Shown: positions 41,432 to 54,750, numbered from the stretch's first letter. The stretch is DNA of 64,000 nucleotides from Megalobrama amblycephala (GCF_018812025.1 NC_063045.1:58866383-58930382); one strand, 5' to 3'. Notes: generated by a model from the letters alone, not told the origin. Numbers and translations: made by a program.

Positions 41432-42192
41432 TTAAAGGGGACCTATAATGCCACTTTTATAAGAATGTAATATAAGTCTCTGGTGTCTCCAGAATGTGCC
41501 TGTGAAGCTTCAGCTCAAAATACCCCACAGATCATTTATTATAGCTTGTCAAATTTGACCCTATTTGGGTGTGAGCAAAAACACACAGTTTTTGTGTGTG
41601 TCCCTTTAAATGCAAATGAGCTGCTGCTCCCTGCCCCCTTTCCAGAAGAGGGCGGAGCTTTAACAGCTCATGCTTCTGTTGCTCAACAACAACAAAGCTG
41701 GAAAATCTCACGCAGCCAAAATGAGGATTGTCAGTAACGGTGTTCAGCCTTACATTGTTCAAACCGGAGTCGACACTGATGTAGAGACTCAGGAAGAAGT
41801 TACAACCTTTAAAATGAAACTGGACGTTTCTGAATGGTTAGTGGATAAATTGATGTAGTTGCTGTGGAGTTGATTCAACTCATCGACTAGCATGTGCCGC
41901 CATCTTAAATCCAGTGTTGAATTGACCCTCGTTTGTGAAGCAGTCCGGCGTAAAATGACGGCATGTCAACAACACTCTACTACAACAACTCTTCCTCTTC
42001 TCTAAAGCAGCCCAACATGGCCACACCCCCTTTGTTGCGCCGTTTGTTGTAGTCCTTTAAAAAGTGTCCTTAAAAATCTCCCTTTGCATTGAACTTTGAG
42101 CGTCGTAACTTTGCAGATGTTCTTTATGCTCAAACAGCAACATTACACACTAACTAAAGTTAAAAAAGTGAAATCATCAACCACCCCTTTAA
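41432..42192. mobile_element. TTAAAGGGG-ended DNA element
   Basis: Left TTAAAGGGGACCTATAATGC, right ACCACCCCTTTAA. Subterminal AATGTAATATAAGTCTCTGG matches the element at 44569. Short frames inside (41483, 41670) have no recognisable domain. Confidence 0.7.
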
Positions 42193-42554
42193 AAAATCTT
42201 AGAAATGTTGCCTTGGCACTTAACCAAAACTGAAATAAAAATAAATTAAAGATAAATATAAATATTTCAAAGAAAATAAAAACACATGACAACATTAAAA
42301 TGCAAACTATAAAAATATATAAAGCTATAAAATATAAAAATGAAAGCTAAGTCAAAATATTAATAAATATATGAATAAATAGTAAATAAATAATTATTAT
42401 AAATAATACTACAGTACACTGTTAGAATACAGTGTAACAAATTAATTGAATTTGGAATGTATATTTATATGGCATTGTGTAGATTTCATTTTAATAAATG
42501 CTGTTTTAATTAACCAAACATCAAAGTGAGTTACACAAAATAGTCTTGTTTTAT

Positions 42555-42788
42555 TTACCATGTTTGATGCCAATTATTGTGGTGTCCTGCGCCGCAGAAG
42601 CAGAATTCAGTAGGAAGCTCTGGATCTGGCTCATCACGGCACACTGGGTTTCCACAGAGAGGAAGCGCCAGACAGCGTGTGCCAATAATACCTGCTAGTC
42701 CAATTATGCAGAAGGTCCAGAAGTCTAGATAACAGCCTCCAGAACCCTGGCGCTCAGTCTGACAGCTTCCTGTTCCTGTTGTATGCAA
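42555..42788 (-). other. Cys-rich open frame of unknown origin
   Basis: 77 codons on the minus strand without an ATG start, including GGCYLDFWTFCIIGLAGIIG and CLALPLCGNPVCRDEPDP. The stop codon TAA is the beginning of TAAATAAAA, so a polyadenylation hexamer immediately follows. It could be the 3' end of a retrocopied short mRNA, transposon-derived sequence, or chance. I do not recognise the family. Confidence 0.25.
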
Positions 42789-43234
42789 TTTTTATTTATT
42801 TCTGAGGGTCCATGTACACATTAATTAACAGTTCACCAAACAAAACTCGTCCATTAACATAAATAATGACCATCCAGAGCAACATGCTATAAACCCCCTC
42901 ATCACCTGCAAAACCTGAAAAAAATGATAGTTTTAGCTTAATAAAGACTCACAAAGGTGATATTTTCAGCTTAAAAACGTTCTGTTTGTATACAGATGGT
43001 TAATTCCTCTCAGAACTGATGAAATGTTAGTTTTTTCATTTATTTCGGCATCAGTTTTGTTTCACAGAGGATAAAATATTAATCCTCTTAAGATGGAGCT
43101 TTGTAGTTGCAGAAACGCGTTGGCTTCTGTTGCATGTTAATGTTTCTGTTTGTCTCAGATATGTACTGTGGTTAAACGGTGACTTTTTACCATATAAAAG
43201 CCTGTTGAGAAATCAAATGCTCTTTGTTCTAAAG

Positions 43235-43368
43235 GACATTTGGACATCAAGTACAAACTGCAGCACAACAGAGACGCGGAGGTTTTCAGAGCCAGTGCGA
43301 GGAATCTGGCCAACGGGCAGCTCCACAGAGTGAGCATCCAGAGACTCACCGAGACGCTCAGTATTCAG
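43235..43368 (+). CDS. cntnap5: cntnap5 exon: last laminin G domain, middle
   Basis: Acceptor TTGTTCTAAAG; donor TTCAG|GTACTG. Encodes GHLDIKYKLQHNRDAEVFRA, then ARNLANGQLHRVSIQRL and ETLSIQ, aligned with the family's G.L.I.Y.L ... NMANGQ.H.V.I.R block. 134 nt, phase 1 to phase 0. Confidence 0.93.
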
Positions 43369-43503
43369 GTACTGTGACGGATTTGAAGGACAATGAAAGT
43401 ACAAAGTGGGATGGTGTTAAATAGGATATTCTGGTTGTTTTCAACAACATCTGTGGCGTGATGTTGACTTCCATTAGAAATCATCACCAAAACATTAAAA
43501 CTT

Positions 43504-44240
43504 AAAGGATTAGTTCACTTCAGAATTAAAATGTCATGATTATTTACTCACGTCATACAAGATGTTTATGCTTTCTTTCTTCATTTGAAAAGAATTTAAG
43601 AATTTGATGATTTTTTTTCCATATAGTTGACTTCAGTGGGGACCAACAGATTGAAGGTCCAAATGTCAGTTTCAATGCAGCTTTAAAGAGCTCTACATGA
43701 TTCCATCCGAAGAATAAGGGTATTATAAAGCGGAACAATCGGTCATTGGTCAAAAAAATGTTTATGCTTGCTTGATTACGTAATGCGTGTTTACAAAGCG
43801 CATCTCAGAGATGTTGGATGATTTTGAAGTTGGAGGAGAAAATGAGATGGAGTTTTCAGAGCAAGACGAGCATTTGTGGTTAAAAAGTATATAAATTTCT
43901 TTTTTCTTTTTTTTTGAAAATGACAGATCGTTTTGCTAGATATGACTCTTATTCCTCGTCTGGGATCATGTAGAGCTCTTTGAAATAAAGCTGCACTGAA
44001 ACTGACATTTGGACCTTCAACCATAATCGTTATTTCTTTTCGAACCCTATAGATATATTTCAGTGAAGTCCACTATATGGAGAAAAATCCTGCTTCTTAT
44101 TTATTAAATCCAGAATGTTTTTGATTAAAATTAAGATACCTCAAAAACCTTAATGAAGTGTTTAAAATCATTTCTTTTCGACTGAAGAAATAATCAAGAA
44201 AGAAATAAACATATTGGATGACATGGGAAATTTCATAAGC
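43504..44240. mobile_element. Large palindromic MITE, copy 2
   Basis: Left AAAGGATTAGTTCACTTCAG, then TTTACTCACGTCATACAAGA; internal AAAGAGCTCTACATGAT and AACTGACATTTGGACCTTCA as in 32759-33530. Right end diverged. Confidence 0.7.
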
Positions 44241-44568
44241 AAGAGCGGATGAGTAAATTATTGGCAGTATTTTCTGATTTCTAGAGTGATATAAAAAGAT
44301 TTCTAATTACAAAGTAACGTTCCCACAGAGCAGTCAGTAAAAGTATATAAATTTATTTTCTTTTTCTTTAAGATCTCTAATATGTCAACTCTTTGAAACT
44401 GAAACTCAAATAAGAGTTTTAAATCTGGCTTTATTCAGTGTTCAGAGGGTGATTTATTGGCTATTCTGATTTCTAGAAATGTATGAGTTTTAAATCTGGC
44501 TTTAAGTGTTCATTTCTATTCTGGTGTATGCATATAACATTTCAGAGAACTAATATAAAACAATTGTC

Positions 44569-45476
44569 TTAAAGGTGCCCTAGAACTTTTTTTTAAAGAT
44601 GTAATATAAGTCTAAGGTGTCCCCTGAATGTGTCTGTGAAGTTTCAGAAGTTTCAAAATACCCCATAGATTTTTTTAAATTCATTTTTTTTAACTGCCTA
44701 TTTTGGGGCATCATTATAAATGAGCCGATTCAGGGCTGCTGGCCCTTTAATTGCTCGTGATCTCCGCCCACGGAGCTCGCGCTTGCCTTAAACAACATAA
44801 AAAAAGTTCACACAGCTAATATAACCCTCAAAATGGATCTTTACAAAGTGTTCTTCTAATCGCGTAAGTACAGTGTTTATTTGAATGTTTACATTTGGTT
44901 ATGAATGAGTTTGAGGCTGGCTAACGGCTAATGCTACACTGTTGGAGAGATTTATAGAGAATGAAGTTGTTTATGAATTATACAGACTGCAAGTGTTTAA
45001 AAATGAAAACAGCGACGGCTCTTGTCTCAGTGAATACAGTAATAAACGATGGTAACTTTAACCACATTTAACAGTACATTAGCAACATGCTAACGAAACA
45101 TTTAGAAAGACAATTTACAAATATCACTAAAAATATCATGTTATCATGAATCATGTCAGTTATTATTGCTCCATCTGCCATTTTTCGCTGTTGTTCTTGC
45201 TTGCTTACCTAGTCTGTTGATTCGGCTGTGCACAGATCCAGATGTTAATACTGGCTGGCATATGCAAATATTGGGGGCGTACACCCCAACTGTTACGTAA
45301 CAGTCGGTGTTATGTTGAGATTCGCCTGTTCTTCGGAGGTCTTTTAAACAAATGAGATTTATATAAGGAGGAAACAATGGAGTTTGAGACTCACTGTATG
45401 TCATTTCCATGTACTGAACTCTTGTTATTCAACTATGCCAAGATAAATTCAATTTTTGAATCAAGGGCACCTTTAA
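44569..45476. mobile_element. TTAA-ended DNA element (TTAAAGGTGCCC)
   Basis: TTAAAGGTGCCCTAGAAC on the left, GGGCACCTTTAA on the right; TTAA at both outer edges. No intact reading frame. TTAA ends fit Kolobok- or piggyBac-type non-autonomous elements; which one is not decided. Confidence 0.8.
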
Positions 45477-45524
45477 TGTACTGTTTGGGAAAGTATGGTG
45501 ATATCTATTATTTAACATTTTGGT

Positions 45525-45760
45525 TACACTTTTATCACTATTAACTAGTTGCTTATTAGCATACATATTACAAGGATTTTGGCTGTTTATTAGTACTCAT
45601 AAAGCACATTTTAATGCCTTATTCTGCATAACCATATTCTACATCCTTTAATCCTACCCAATACCTAAACTTAATAACCTTACTAACTATTAATAAGCAG
45701 TAATTAAGAGTTTATTGAGGCAAAAGTTGTAGTTAATAGTTAGTTAATAGTGAGAATTGG
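45525..45760. mobile_element. GGTAACACTTTA-type MITE, copy 2 (inverted relative to 14388)
   Basis: TTGGTTACACTTTTATCAC at the left; ACTATTAATAAGCAGTAATT and TTTATTGAGGCAAAAGTTGT match the 14388-14633 copy in reverse orientation. Confidence 0.7.
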
Positions 45761-46343
45761 AAATTTTTACTCTATTCACATGTAGTGCTTTAAACTGCTA
45801 TAGCAAAGAAATGTCTATAAATAAATTGATAATATCCCAGAATATTCCTTGAATCTCTTTCTGAAAGGCTACAAAATGCATCAATATATTGAACGGAACA
45901 TCCTTGGCATATATATATAAAAAAGTAATGCATATATTCATGAATTTGAAATGGAGCATTTGATCACATGGAGGATTAGATTTCGAGTGTCCAGTAAAGC
46001 ACTGCAGCTCTGATTCATGACACGCGCTGTTCAATAACGGTCAATGTGCTGCGGCGGTGCAGGTCGTGGTGGGAGCACTGCTCTGTCAATGGCCTCAGCA
46101 GTTAGTCTGAACCTTTGCAATAATCACACTTTGAATGCAAACACACGGCTGGACTGAAGCACATCCTCTGGTTTTGAACCAGCGAGCGTCCACTGTTTGA
46201 CGGCGTGCAGTAAAGTTTTTTTATGGTTGCTTTGAAGAGCAGTTTTAATTGAAATGATTGCAGATGTACATGCCCTTGCTATGAACAGACATGATGCTCA
46301 ATGCACAAACAATTTTAACTGTGGCTTGTTGTGTCTTTTGTAG

Positions 46344-46431
46344 GTCGATCAGCATGCAAAAGAAGATTTCAATCTAACATCAGACACCGAGTTCAACGCC
46401 ATCAAATCTATTGTCATCGGAAAAGTGCACG
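46344..46431 (+). CDS. cntnap5: cntnap5 exon: last laminin G domain, short exon
   Basis: Acceptor GTCTTTTGTAG; donor CACG|GTGAGT. Encodes VDQHAKEDFNLTSDTEFNAI, then KSIVIGKVH. TEFNAIKS..IGKV matches the family (TEF.A.KSL.LGK). NLT is a potential N-glycosylation site. 88 nt, phase 0 to phase 1; ends one base into the next Glu codon. Confidence 0.94.
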
Positions 46432-46887
46432 GTGAGTAAAATCGCTGTCGACACTGTCATTCCCACGGCCACGGGAAACCTGGAATATTAGGGAATTTTA
46501 AAAATATGATTTTTAGGACTGGAAAAGCTTATAGTGAATATAAATTTCCGATTTATAATCTGCTTAAATAGTTGCATTTTGACTACATTGGACTTCTAGT
46601 TTGGAATTGATTCTGACTCAACAACATTATGAATTTAATTGCCTGCTCATATGGCAATGAAGCAAAAAATTGTAAATTGTGCATATTGTACAATTTTGGC
46701 CACGATTTGTCTGTCTGAGACAATTTTGTGAATCCTAAAAGATTCCTTGCATCCTAGGCCAAAGTCTGTAGTCTTTGATTGCTAGTTTGACATGTTCTCT
46801 AAAAGCCGATTAATGATCATTTCGATCAAACCAATTTGCCAATTTGAAATTCTGAAGTTTTGAGGCACAGTCCTACAGTGTGGCTTC

Positions 46888-48444
46888 TATAGAAACTTGT
46901 TTCCACCACAGAATAAAACTATTTAAAAGATAATTGCGAATTTGCAAGTTTAAATCTCGCAATTCTGACTTTATAACACACAATTGCAAGTTTTTATTCC
47001 TCAGTTCTGACTTTATATCACGCAATTGCAAGTTTTTATCTTGCAATTCTGACTTTATATCACTAAATTGCGAGTTTATATCCCACAATTCTGACTTTAT
47101 AACATGCAATTGCGAGTTTATATCCCACATTTCTGACTTTATAACATGCAATTGCGAGTTTATATCCCACATTTCTGACTTTATATCACTAAATTGCGAG
47201 TATATCCCACAATTCTGACTTTATATCACTAAATTGCGAGTTTATATCCCACAATTCTGACTTTATAACATGCAATTGCGAGTTTATATCCCACATTTCT
47301 GACTTTATATCACTAAATTGCGAGTATATCCCACAATTCTGACTTTATATCACTAAATTGCGAGTTTATATTAGGGATGCACCGATACCATTTTTAAGGA
47401 CTGAGTACGAGTACCGATACTTTTTTTCCAGTACTCGCCGATACCGATACCTATACATTTATTCATTTCTCTCTCTTTTTTTTTTTTTTTGGTGATGTTG
47501 CAGTTTTCCAAGCACAACACAGTGAGACTAATGAATGTAGGACAGCTTCTTTATTATTACTCTATCGAAAAAAAGTAATAATTTTTATGTGCTTGTCACA
47601 AACTTAAAGAACAAAAATTTCAGTGTCCAATAACCTTCAAAGGCCATAATTACCAATATATATATAATTGTTGTTCTATTAAAAGAAATTTACAAACAAT
47701 ACAACAGATACTATAGAGATACAAATTAAATAAACTTGTTTTTCAGATACAGTAGGTTTATTTGCCATGTATACATTTATTTAACATCTTTTGTTGTTTT
47801 ATTAACATTAATGACAAATAGGCTACGGTCCCTTTAAGACCGAATCCATGGATACTGACACACATCCTGTTTTCACCCAAATGTTTACGTTGACTTAAGC
47901 CATAACCGACTGTATTTACGTTGAGATACTCCACACGATGGACATTTTGACCACTGTGTGTGCATTTGACCATTCAGGTGCGAGAAGAATTGATCGTGCG
48001 CTGTTTGAGAGAACTGGGATCGCGCAGAAGAAAGAGAGAGAGCGCGCTTCTGGTCTGTGTCATTCCGTCTATCCCGCCTTCACTAATCGATAACGAATTG
48101 CGATTGAAAGCATGGGTTGTCATCATTAATTTTGAAGTATTTCCACACCTCTGAGGCTGACATTGTTTCTGCTGCTGCCGCCGGTGTCTCTGTATACGGA
48201 CAATTCTCTCAGTTACGTCACGTGAGGTATCGGTCTTTGGTATCGGGGGTATTTTTACGAGTACGAGTACAAGTACATGAGCTTGGCACCGGTGCATCCC
48301 TAGTTTATATCCCGCAATTCTGACTTTATAACACGCAATTGCGAGTTTATATCACGTAATTCTGGATGTAAACTCACAGTTGTGAGTAAAAAAGCAGAAT
48401 TGTGATTATTTTTTTTTATACAGTGGCTGAAACAAGGCTTCATA
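46888..48444. mobile_element. TATGGAAGC-TIR element, long copy with nested hAT-like insertion
   Basis: Left TATAGAAACTTGTTTCCACC, right GGCTGAAACAAGGCTTCATA. Perfect 6-bp duplication GGCTTC at 46882-46887 and 48445-48450. Interior array of ATTGCGAGTTTATATCCCAC / ATTCTGACTTTATAACA units, split at 47372-48302. Confidence 0.88.
47372..48302. mobile_element. hAT-like non-autonomous element
   Basis: Ends TAGGGATGCACCGATACC and GGCACCGGTGCATCCCTA; perfect 8-bp target duplication GTTTATAT (47364-47371, 48303-48310). Subterminal GTACGAGTACCGATAC motifs are inverted at the right end. Interior 47735-48105 is homologous to 19950-20280. No transposase frame. Confidence 0.92.
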
Positions 48445-48450
48445 GGCTTC

Positions 48451-51400
48451 TCCTACGACAACTATTAAATCAAAAACCAATAAGAGCACAGAACCTGACG
48501 ACACAATTAGTGCAATAACAACAAACCACCTCTTGCTCCACACACATCATTTCTTTTTTTGTCTTTTCAAGACAAACCATGATCAAAATTAACACTAGAA
48601 ATGTTTTTTGTTTGCTAGCCACCCAATCCCGCATGTACTGCAGCTCACAGTCACTGAACGTCTCACAGATTGATGATGTAAAACCCTGGACGAGTCTTCT
48701 TGGCCGCGTTTGTTTTTAACAAATCTTGACTGCCGTACAGTCTGACTGACATTAATGACAACTGAGATCCTACAGTGTGACATGACTTACAGCGGATATC
48801 ATGTTCGTACAGTCTGACAAGCAACAGCCGTAAAGGACTATCATAAGTCGTACAGTGTGCACCCGGCTTCAAAATAAATGAGCAAAAACCAAAAGTCTTA
48901 CATATATCCTATTCTGTAGGCAGTAATATTGTATTTTGAAAATCGCCACAATGTCTGTATTAAGGAGGAAATGTCTCTGGATTATAATCGAGTGCTGACC
49001 TCAACGACATGCAGATGGTCAGTTAAGTGGCCATTATATATTATTATATTCCTTTTAGAGGTTTTCTAGCCATCACGGATGCTGAAATGTCTGGAGGAAG
49101 CGGAAGCATCAGGAGTTTGTTTGTTCAGTCAGGCGAACTCTTCAGTCTGAAAGTGAATAGAGTACGCTTTGTCCTATTTACTTCAGATAAGACTAATATT
49201 GACTTTACATGTTATTATTGTCGTCTGTGGGGGACATGAAATAGGTCAGTTTGATTTTGTTTTATGTCTATAAATAGGACCTGAAGCACAGAACTTTCTA
49301 GTCATAAAACCCAAATAGATGAATAAAACATTCAGTTAATAAATAATACAGCAGACGTTTTAAATATAAGAAGCTTGCAGGCTGAATCTCATAAAGACAT
49401 TTTGCATTAAAAAAAATCAAGTCTATTATTAGGAGCTTTTTATTAGGAGGATTTTTTTGCATCGTGACATTATTTTCAGGACACGTTAGCACAAATTGCT
49501 GCTAAATCCTCATTTCATTGCAAAATATTTAGCATTTTAATATTTTTATTTGAATAACTGTAATATGAAAAAGACATGATTTAAATCATAAAGTACAGTT
49601 GTATGTAAACTGCATTGTAGTATTTGTTATACTGCTTTTATTTTTTGCTGACTTTAATAAAACATTTTGTTCAGTATGAGTTTTATAACTGCATGACATG
49701 AATCCTAAAAATAGACTTAATTTTCTTTTCTTTTTTTAGCACAATTATAATTCCTTATTTTATGGTGACTTTTGGAAATAATCTTTTGATAACATTTACT
49801 GGCAGGGTTTACAGATAGAAAGAAAATAAAGAGCTTTTTATGATCTTATGATCTCTTATGATCAGTGAGGTCGGATGCGTTTAGAGTGTTTTATTCTGTA
49901 TCTCCCCCAACAGTCATTTCTAGTTACCTAGAGATGCTCATGAGCCAAATTAGGTTGGTTCAATCTCGTTGTGAAGTCGTTCAGGTCGAGGTTGGCGGCG
50001 CTTTATGGAGGGAAACATTCTCATGTGGCAGCCTGTGCATTTATACGACCTTTCATAAGAACATGTGACATGAAACGCATTTGCTGTAACCCTTCAGATA
50101 GTGTGTCACTGACAGTGGGCTGTGTGACATTTCCAGTAAACACTATCGATCACAGCCAGAAATCGACTTGTAATGAATACTAAATCAAATGTGAAACCTG
50201 CATTGAGCTCCTGAAGATTAATATTTGACCAGTACAGGCCCATTCAGAGCTGAAATGATGTCAAGCTGATGTTCTTGAGATGTTCAAATCGTGCTGGAGA
50301 ACATGATCTCCTGTCTGGTCTGGTCAAAAGAGAGACATACCAAATACTAAGACATACTCAATATTCATTTTTCAATTTTTCAGTGTAAAGTCTTACATAA
50401 GAAATAATAGTCAGAAAAATCATTTTTTTAATGTAAGATCACTCTAAATTGTAATGTAGACATACATTTTCTGTAAAGCTGCTTTGAAACAATATGTATT
50501 GTGAAAGTTTATTGGACCTTTAAATATAAAAAAGTGTTTTTTGTTAAGTATCTTATTTAATGCATCAGGCTTTTATGACTCATATAATATGATATAGTGA
50601 GAACATGGAGGAAATATTATATTATTATAATATTGTATAATAAATATTATATAATATTATAAATATTAGGAAATATTGTTTATTGAGAGGCCAAAACTGA
50701 GCAAAAATATGCAATTTGGTGCAGTTGCTGATATTTATATGGCCAAAAGTAACATTCTGATCATGTGAATCAATTAGATCTTTGTAACGGAGTACTAAAA
50801 TGCTTATAAATATAATTTATCACTCTATATCTCACAATAATATGTTTTAGTAAGATTGTTCAAAGCTTAGTTTTATGATCAAAGTTTCAAAACACATAAT
50901 GCAATGCAATACAATGATGATTGAGAGATGAACAAATAACCCTTCCTCAAAATCCTAATGGATTATATTTGATACTCATATTTTAAAATGATTTGTATTT
51001 AAAAAAAAAAAAAAAAAAAATATGTATGCATAATCAGGTCAACATAAGTTACTTCACTCCAGTAAGTGTTTATTTTGAAATATTACTTACAATATGAAAG
51101 TTATTCCTATTAATTTATAAAAATCAGTCAAGATTTCACAGGAAAAACACACATGAACCTGAAGGTGGACATTTATACAATTACACTAAAAGGCTTTTAC
51201 TTGCTAAAAAATATCAAATATGATACAGTAGGCTTTATAGGGTTAACATTTCACTCAAATTGCGATGCTGATAATATCATTTGTAATGAAAAATGTTGCA
51301 TAGAATTAGAAAATCGAGCAAACAGCAGACCTAAAATCATGATGTTGAACAAAAAAAAAGGATCAAGGACATGTTTATTGGTCAAATACGTCAAGTATTT

Positions 51401-51860
51401 TTTTCTTCCCATGGACCATTGAGTCGCCTTTTGCTCAATATCTGAATAAAAGGACTTTCATCAGGCTTGATGTGTTCAGTTCTCTGCCGTTGCTGCGGAA
51501 TGGAATGCAACATGCGGTTTTCGCTCGAGATGTCCTGCACAAAAGCTAAATCGCATTGTTTTGTGTTGAGTTGTTGCTCTTCATGTTGCTAGTGTACGCT
51601 TGAAGTGAGACTCGTATCTAGTTGCAGAGGGTGTGAGAAAACATGCTGTGAAGAATACTGTTGCTCAGTGGTTGCTCTTTCTAAGCTTAATGGAGTTCAC
51701 AAGTTATGTATTGATTAAGTTTGTTTCAGATGTTTCTCCTGAATATCCTTAGAAGAAATAAAATAGACATGAATTGATAGCTGACATATAGTCTATAAAC
51801 TGAACGTGGAAGCAGCGCAGATCATTTGGTCCTGGAAGAATTTAAGGAAAAATGACTCAT
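48451..51860. other. Intron, no gene seen
   Basis: AT-rich, with an A-tract at 51001-51020. Frames of 60-107 codons lack domains. Confidence 0.4.
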
Positions 51861-51864
51861 GAGT

Positions 51865-53370
51865 TCATTATGAGATTTCTGACTTTTGATTGCAGATTTC
51901 ATCTGAAGCTCTAGAGGAGACACATGAGAGATTGTTGGTGTCTTTTTGACAGTAGAAACACCTAAGAACCAGAAAACATAACCAAACATTTCCATTAGAT
52001 CTCCATTTACCCAGGAAACAGGGAACCTTCTCAGAACTTTGGCAGAGTTCTCTCAATCCAGTTACTTCATTAGAATGTTTGTTCAAATTTATCTGGTCTT
52101 TAATAATGTTCTCAAAACATTTATACATTGTTAATGGAACGTTTTTTTCTGAAACATTTTAGTTAGACGTTTAAATGTTACAACTTGTTTCGGAATGTTC
52201 AGAGAACATTCAAAAGTAACATTCCCAAAGTGTTCGCAGAATGATGAAATGAAAGGTTTCCTTAACAATGAATCAAGAATAGAACATTTTTGAAACATTT
52301 AAAAAAAATTATATTTTGAACATTCAGAGAACACTTGATAGGAACATTACCAAAACAGTCTTAGAACATATTTTTGTTAGCTGGGTAATTGCTATCTGAG
52401 AGAAGCAATTAGGATATTTTTTAGATCTTTTACTTTATATTATAGTATCTTGGTAAATCTGAGTCCAATCTGAGATATTTTGATCTCTTCTGAAACTCTA
52501 GAGGAGGCATATGTTAGATCATCGGGGTCTTTTTCTCAAGAGAAACATCTGAGAAGCAGAGAACTTAACCAAACATTTCCAATAGATCTCCATTTACCCA
52601 GCAAACAGGGAATGTTCTCAGAACTTTGGCTAACGTTTTGGCAAAGTTCTCAAAGTTATGAAAAAACATTCTTCCGGTAACATCATTAAAATGTTTCTTC
52701 AAAGTTATTTGGTCTTTAATAATGTTCTCAAATCTTTAGCACAAAAAAACATTTATACATTGTTCATGGAACATTTTTCTGAAACATTTTAGTTGGACGT
52801 TTAAATGTTACAGTTTGTTTCGGAATGTTCAGAGAACATTCATAAGTAACATTCTCAAAGTGTTCGCAGAATGATGAAATGGAATGTTTCCTTAGCAATA
52901 ATCAAGAATAGAATGTTTTTGAAACATTTAAAAAATTTATATTTTGAATGTTCAATTGGGATATTTTATTGTATATTATAGTATTTTGGTAAATCTGAGT
53001 CCAGTCTGAGATATTTAGATCTCTTCTGAAACTCTAAAGAAGACACGTGCGAGATCATTGGGGTCTTTTTCTCAAGAGCAACATCTGAAAAGCAGCAACT
53101 TAATCAAACATTTCCATTAGATCTCAATTTAAGTGCTATCCGAGAGAAGCAAGTGAGATATTTCTGAGATCTGTGACTTTATATTGGAGACTTTGGTAAC
53201 TTGGGTATTTGGAGATGTTTAGATCTCTTCTGAACTCTAGAGGAGACACGTGTGAGATAATTGGGGTCTTTTTCCCAGGAGAAGCAGAAAAGCTTCCATT
53301 TGTCTCCTCATTACTGTCTTGGAGAATATATTATTGAGATCTGATTGAATGCTCAGATGTGTGCCTCCTT
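51865..53370. repeat. Local tandem duplications with embedded MITE copies
   Basis: Four units begin near 51890, 52478, 53020 and 53218 with TCTGAA.CTCTA.AGGAGACA and GGTCTTTTTCTCAAGAG. Units 1 and 2 also carry a MITE starting TTTACCCAGCAAACAGGGAA and rich in GAATGTTCAGAGAACATTC; it ends TTAGCTGGGTAA in unit 1. Units 3 and 4 lack most of it. Confidence 0.7.
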
Positions 53371-53378
53371 CTTTGCAG

Positions 53379-53597
53379 AATCTGGTGAAGTGGATCCAGA
53401 GATTGGCCGTCTGAATGCTCTGGGCTTCACTGGCTGTCTGTCTGTGGTCCAATTTAACTCCATCTCTCCACTGAAAGCAGCCCTGCTGTATCCAGACACG
53501 AGTCCTGTCATAGTCACCGGACCGCTGACAGAATCCAGCTGTGGTTCATCCTTACCATCAAACCCCTACGCAGCTGAGACGACTCATTCTCTCACAG
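53379..53597 (+). CDS. cntnap5: cntnap5 exon: end of last laminin G domain
   Basis: Acceptor CTTCTTTGCAG; donor CACAG|GTAAAG. Encodes SGEVDPEIGRLNALGFTGCL, then VVQFNSISPLKAALLYPD and TESSCGS. GFTGCLS.VQFN...PLKAAL and the closing TESSCG Cys are diagnostic of the Caspr C-terminal LamG. 219 nt, phase 1 to phase 1. The acceptor lies just after a block of local tandem duplications. Confidence 0.96.
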
Positions 53598-54678
53598 GTA
53601 AAGCCATCCACTTCCTTCACTAGTTTGAAAACAGCCCTGTTTGCACTAGTTATAGAGCATAACAAGTCAGAAGTAAAAATCCCATTCATTTTCACTGTAG
53701 GGGAATTGATTTTTAACTATACCTTAAAGACCTACTGTACGCTACGAGGTTATAAATCAATGGTATATGCGTTAGTTGAAGCAATTATTTCAATATATTT
53801 TTTAAACAATCATGTTCAGCAACTGAATTCCTGATGGAAAAACTACATTACCCATGATTCTGTAGAGAATCCCTTGAAGCACTGCGAATGACATAATCAC
53901 TCACAAATTACTGGGTACTAATACACTCAATTGTTTTATTGGTCAAGCCAATTAATCACCTGATATCTCGCCATTTTTAAATCAACATCGACCTCATTTT
54001 GATTGTCGTTGTATGCACAGACTCCTAAATAATTTTTGATTATAGAATTTAGTTTTGTAATATGAGATATTAGCAAAATAGCAAAATAATTTTGTGTTTT
54101 TAATTACAATTGTCTTTAGGAACCTGTACTAATGCTGAAAGGTCAATAAAACAATCAATAAAACTCCAAAATTTAGCATTAGTATAAATTTCTGTCAGTT
54201 TTGTCTTTCAGCTCAAGTACTTATACTAGAAGAGCAACAGTCTGAGTCTAGGTTAGTTAAACTGTTGACATGTTTACATCGAGCTGCTTGAGTACACTTT
54301 TGAGGTACAAGACTCTCTGGCATCTATATCTTCCTCAGACTTTGTTTTCCAAACTTCTCCTTAGTTTGTTCAGTCTTTCTGCCCATATTCCTCCTGAAAG
54401 TTGAATTTCAGCAAACTTTGGTCGCTGGCTCACTGAATCCATCCGCAGTGCTAATTAAATTAGAGCAATAATGATCGTAATGGCTGATCACTGTATTAAT
54501 CTGCGTGAGAAAGACCTTCATTTGCATAATCATTTCTCGATTGCCTCAGCGTTGGTGCTGCATCGCTCCTTCATCGAGCAGCAGCGTATTCAATGAGCCG
54601 CGACCTGCGAGTGATAAGCGCTTCAGTCCTGCTGATGATCTGTCTGTCTTTCTGTCTGTCTCTCTTCCTCTGCTGTAG
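53598..54678. other. Intron, no repeat or gene recognised
   Basis: 97-codon frame at 53541-53834 is read-through from the exon in another frame. Confidence 0.5.
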
Positions 54679-54750
54679 ATCATGTGGGTACAGTAGGTGC
54701 GGGTGAGCCGATAGTCAATGCTATCAACAGCGACTCGGCTTTGATCGGAG
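54679..54750 (+). CDS. cntnap5: cntnap5 exon: juxtamembrane stalk
   Basis: Acceptor CTCTGCTGTAG; donor GGAG|GTAAAT. Encodes DHVGTVGAGEPIVNAINSDS and ALIG, equivalent to the GEPL.NA..SDSAVIG segment before the transmembrane helix in Caspr proteins. 72 nt, phase 1 to phase 1; joins to the last exon giving ALIGGVIAVVIF. Confidence 0.95.

Noticed and set aside
46873..47218. Overlapping ~95-codon frames on both strands with 7-residue periodicity
   Set aside because: Same explanation: a tandem array inside a MITE, not a gene.
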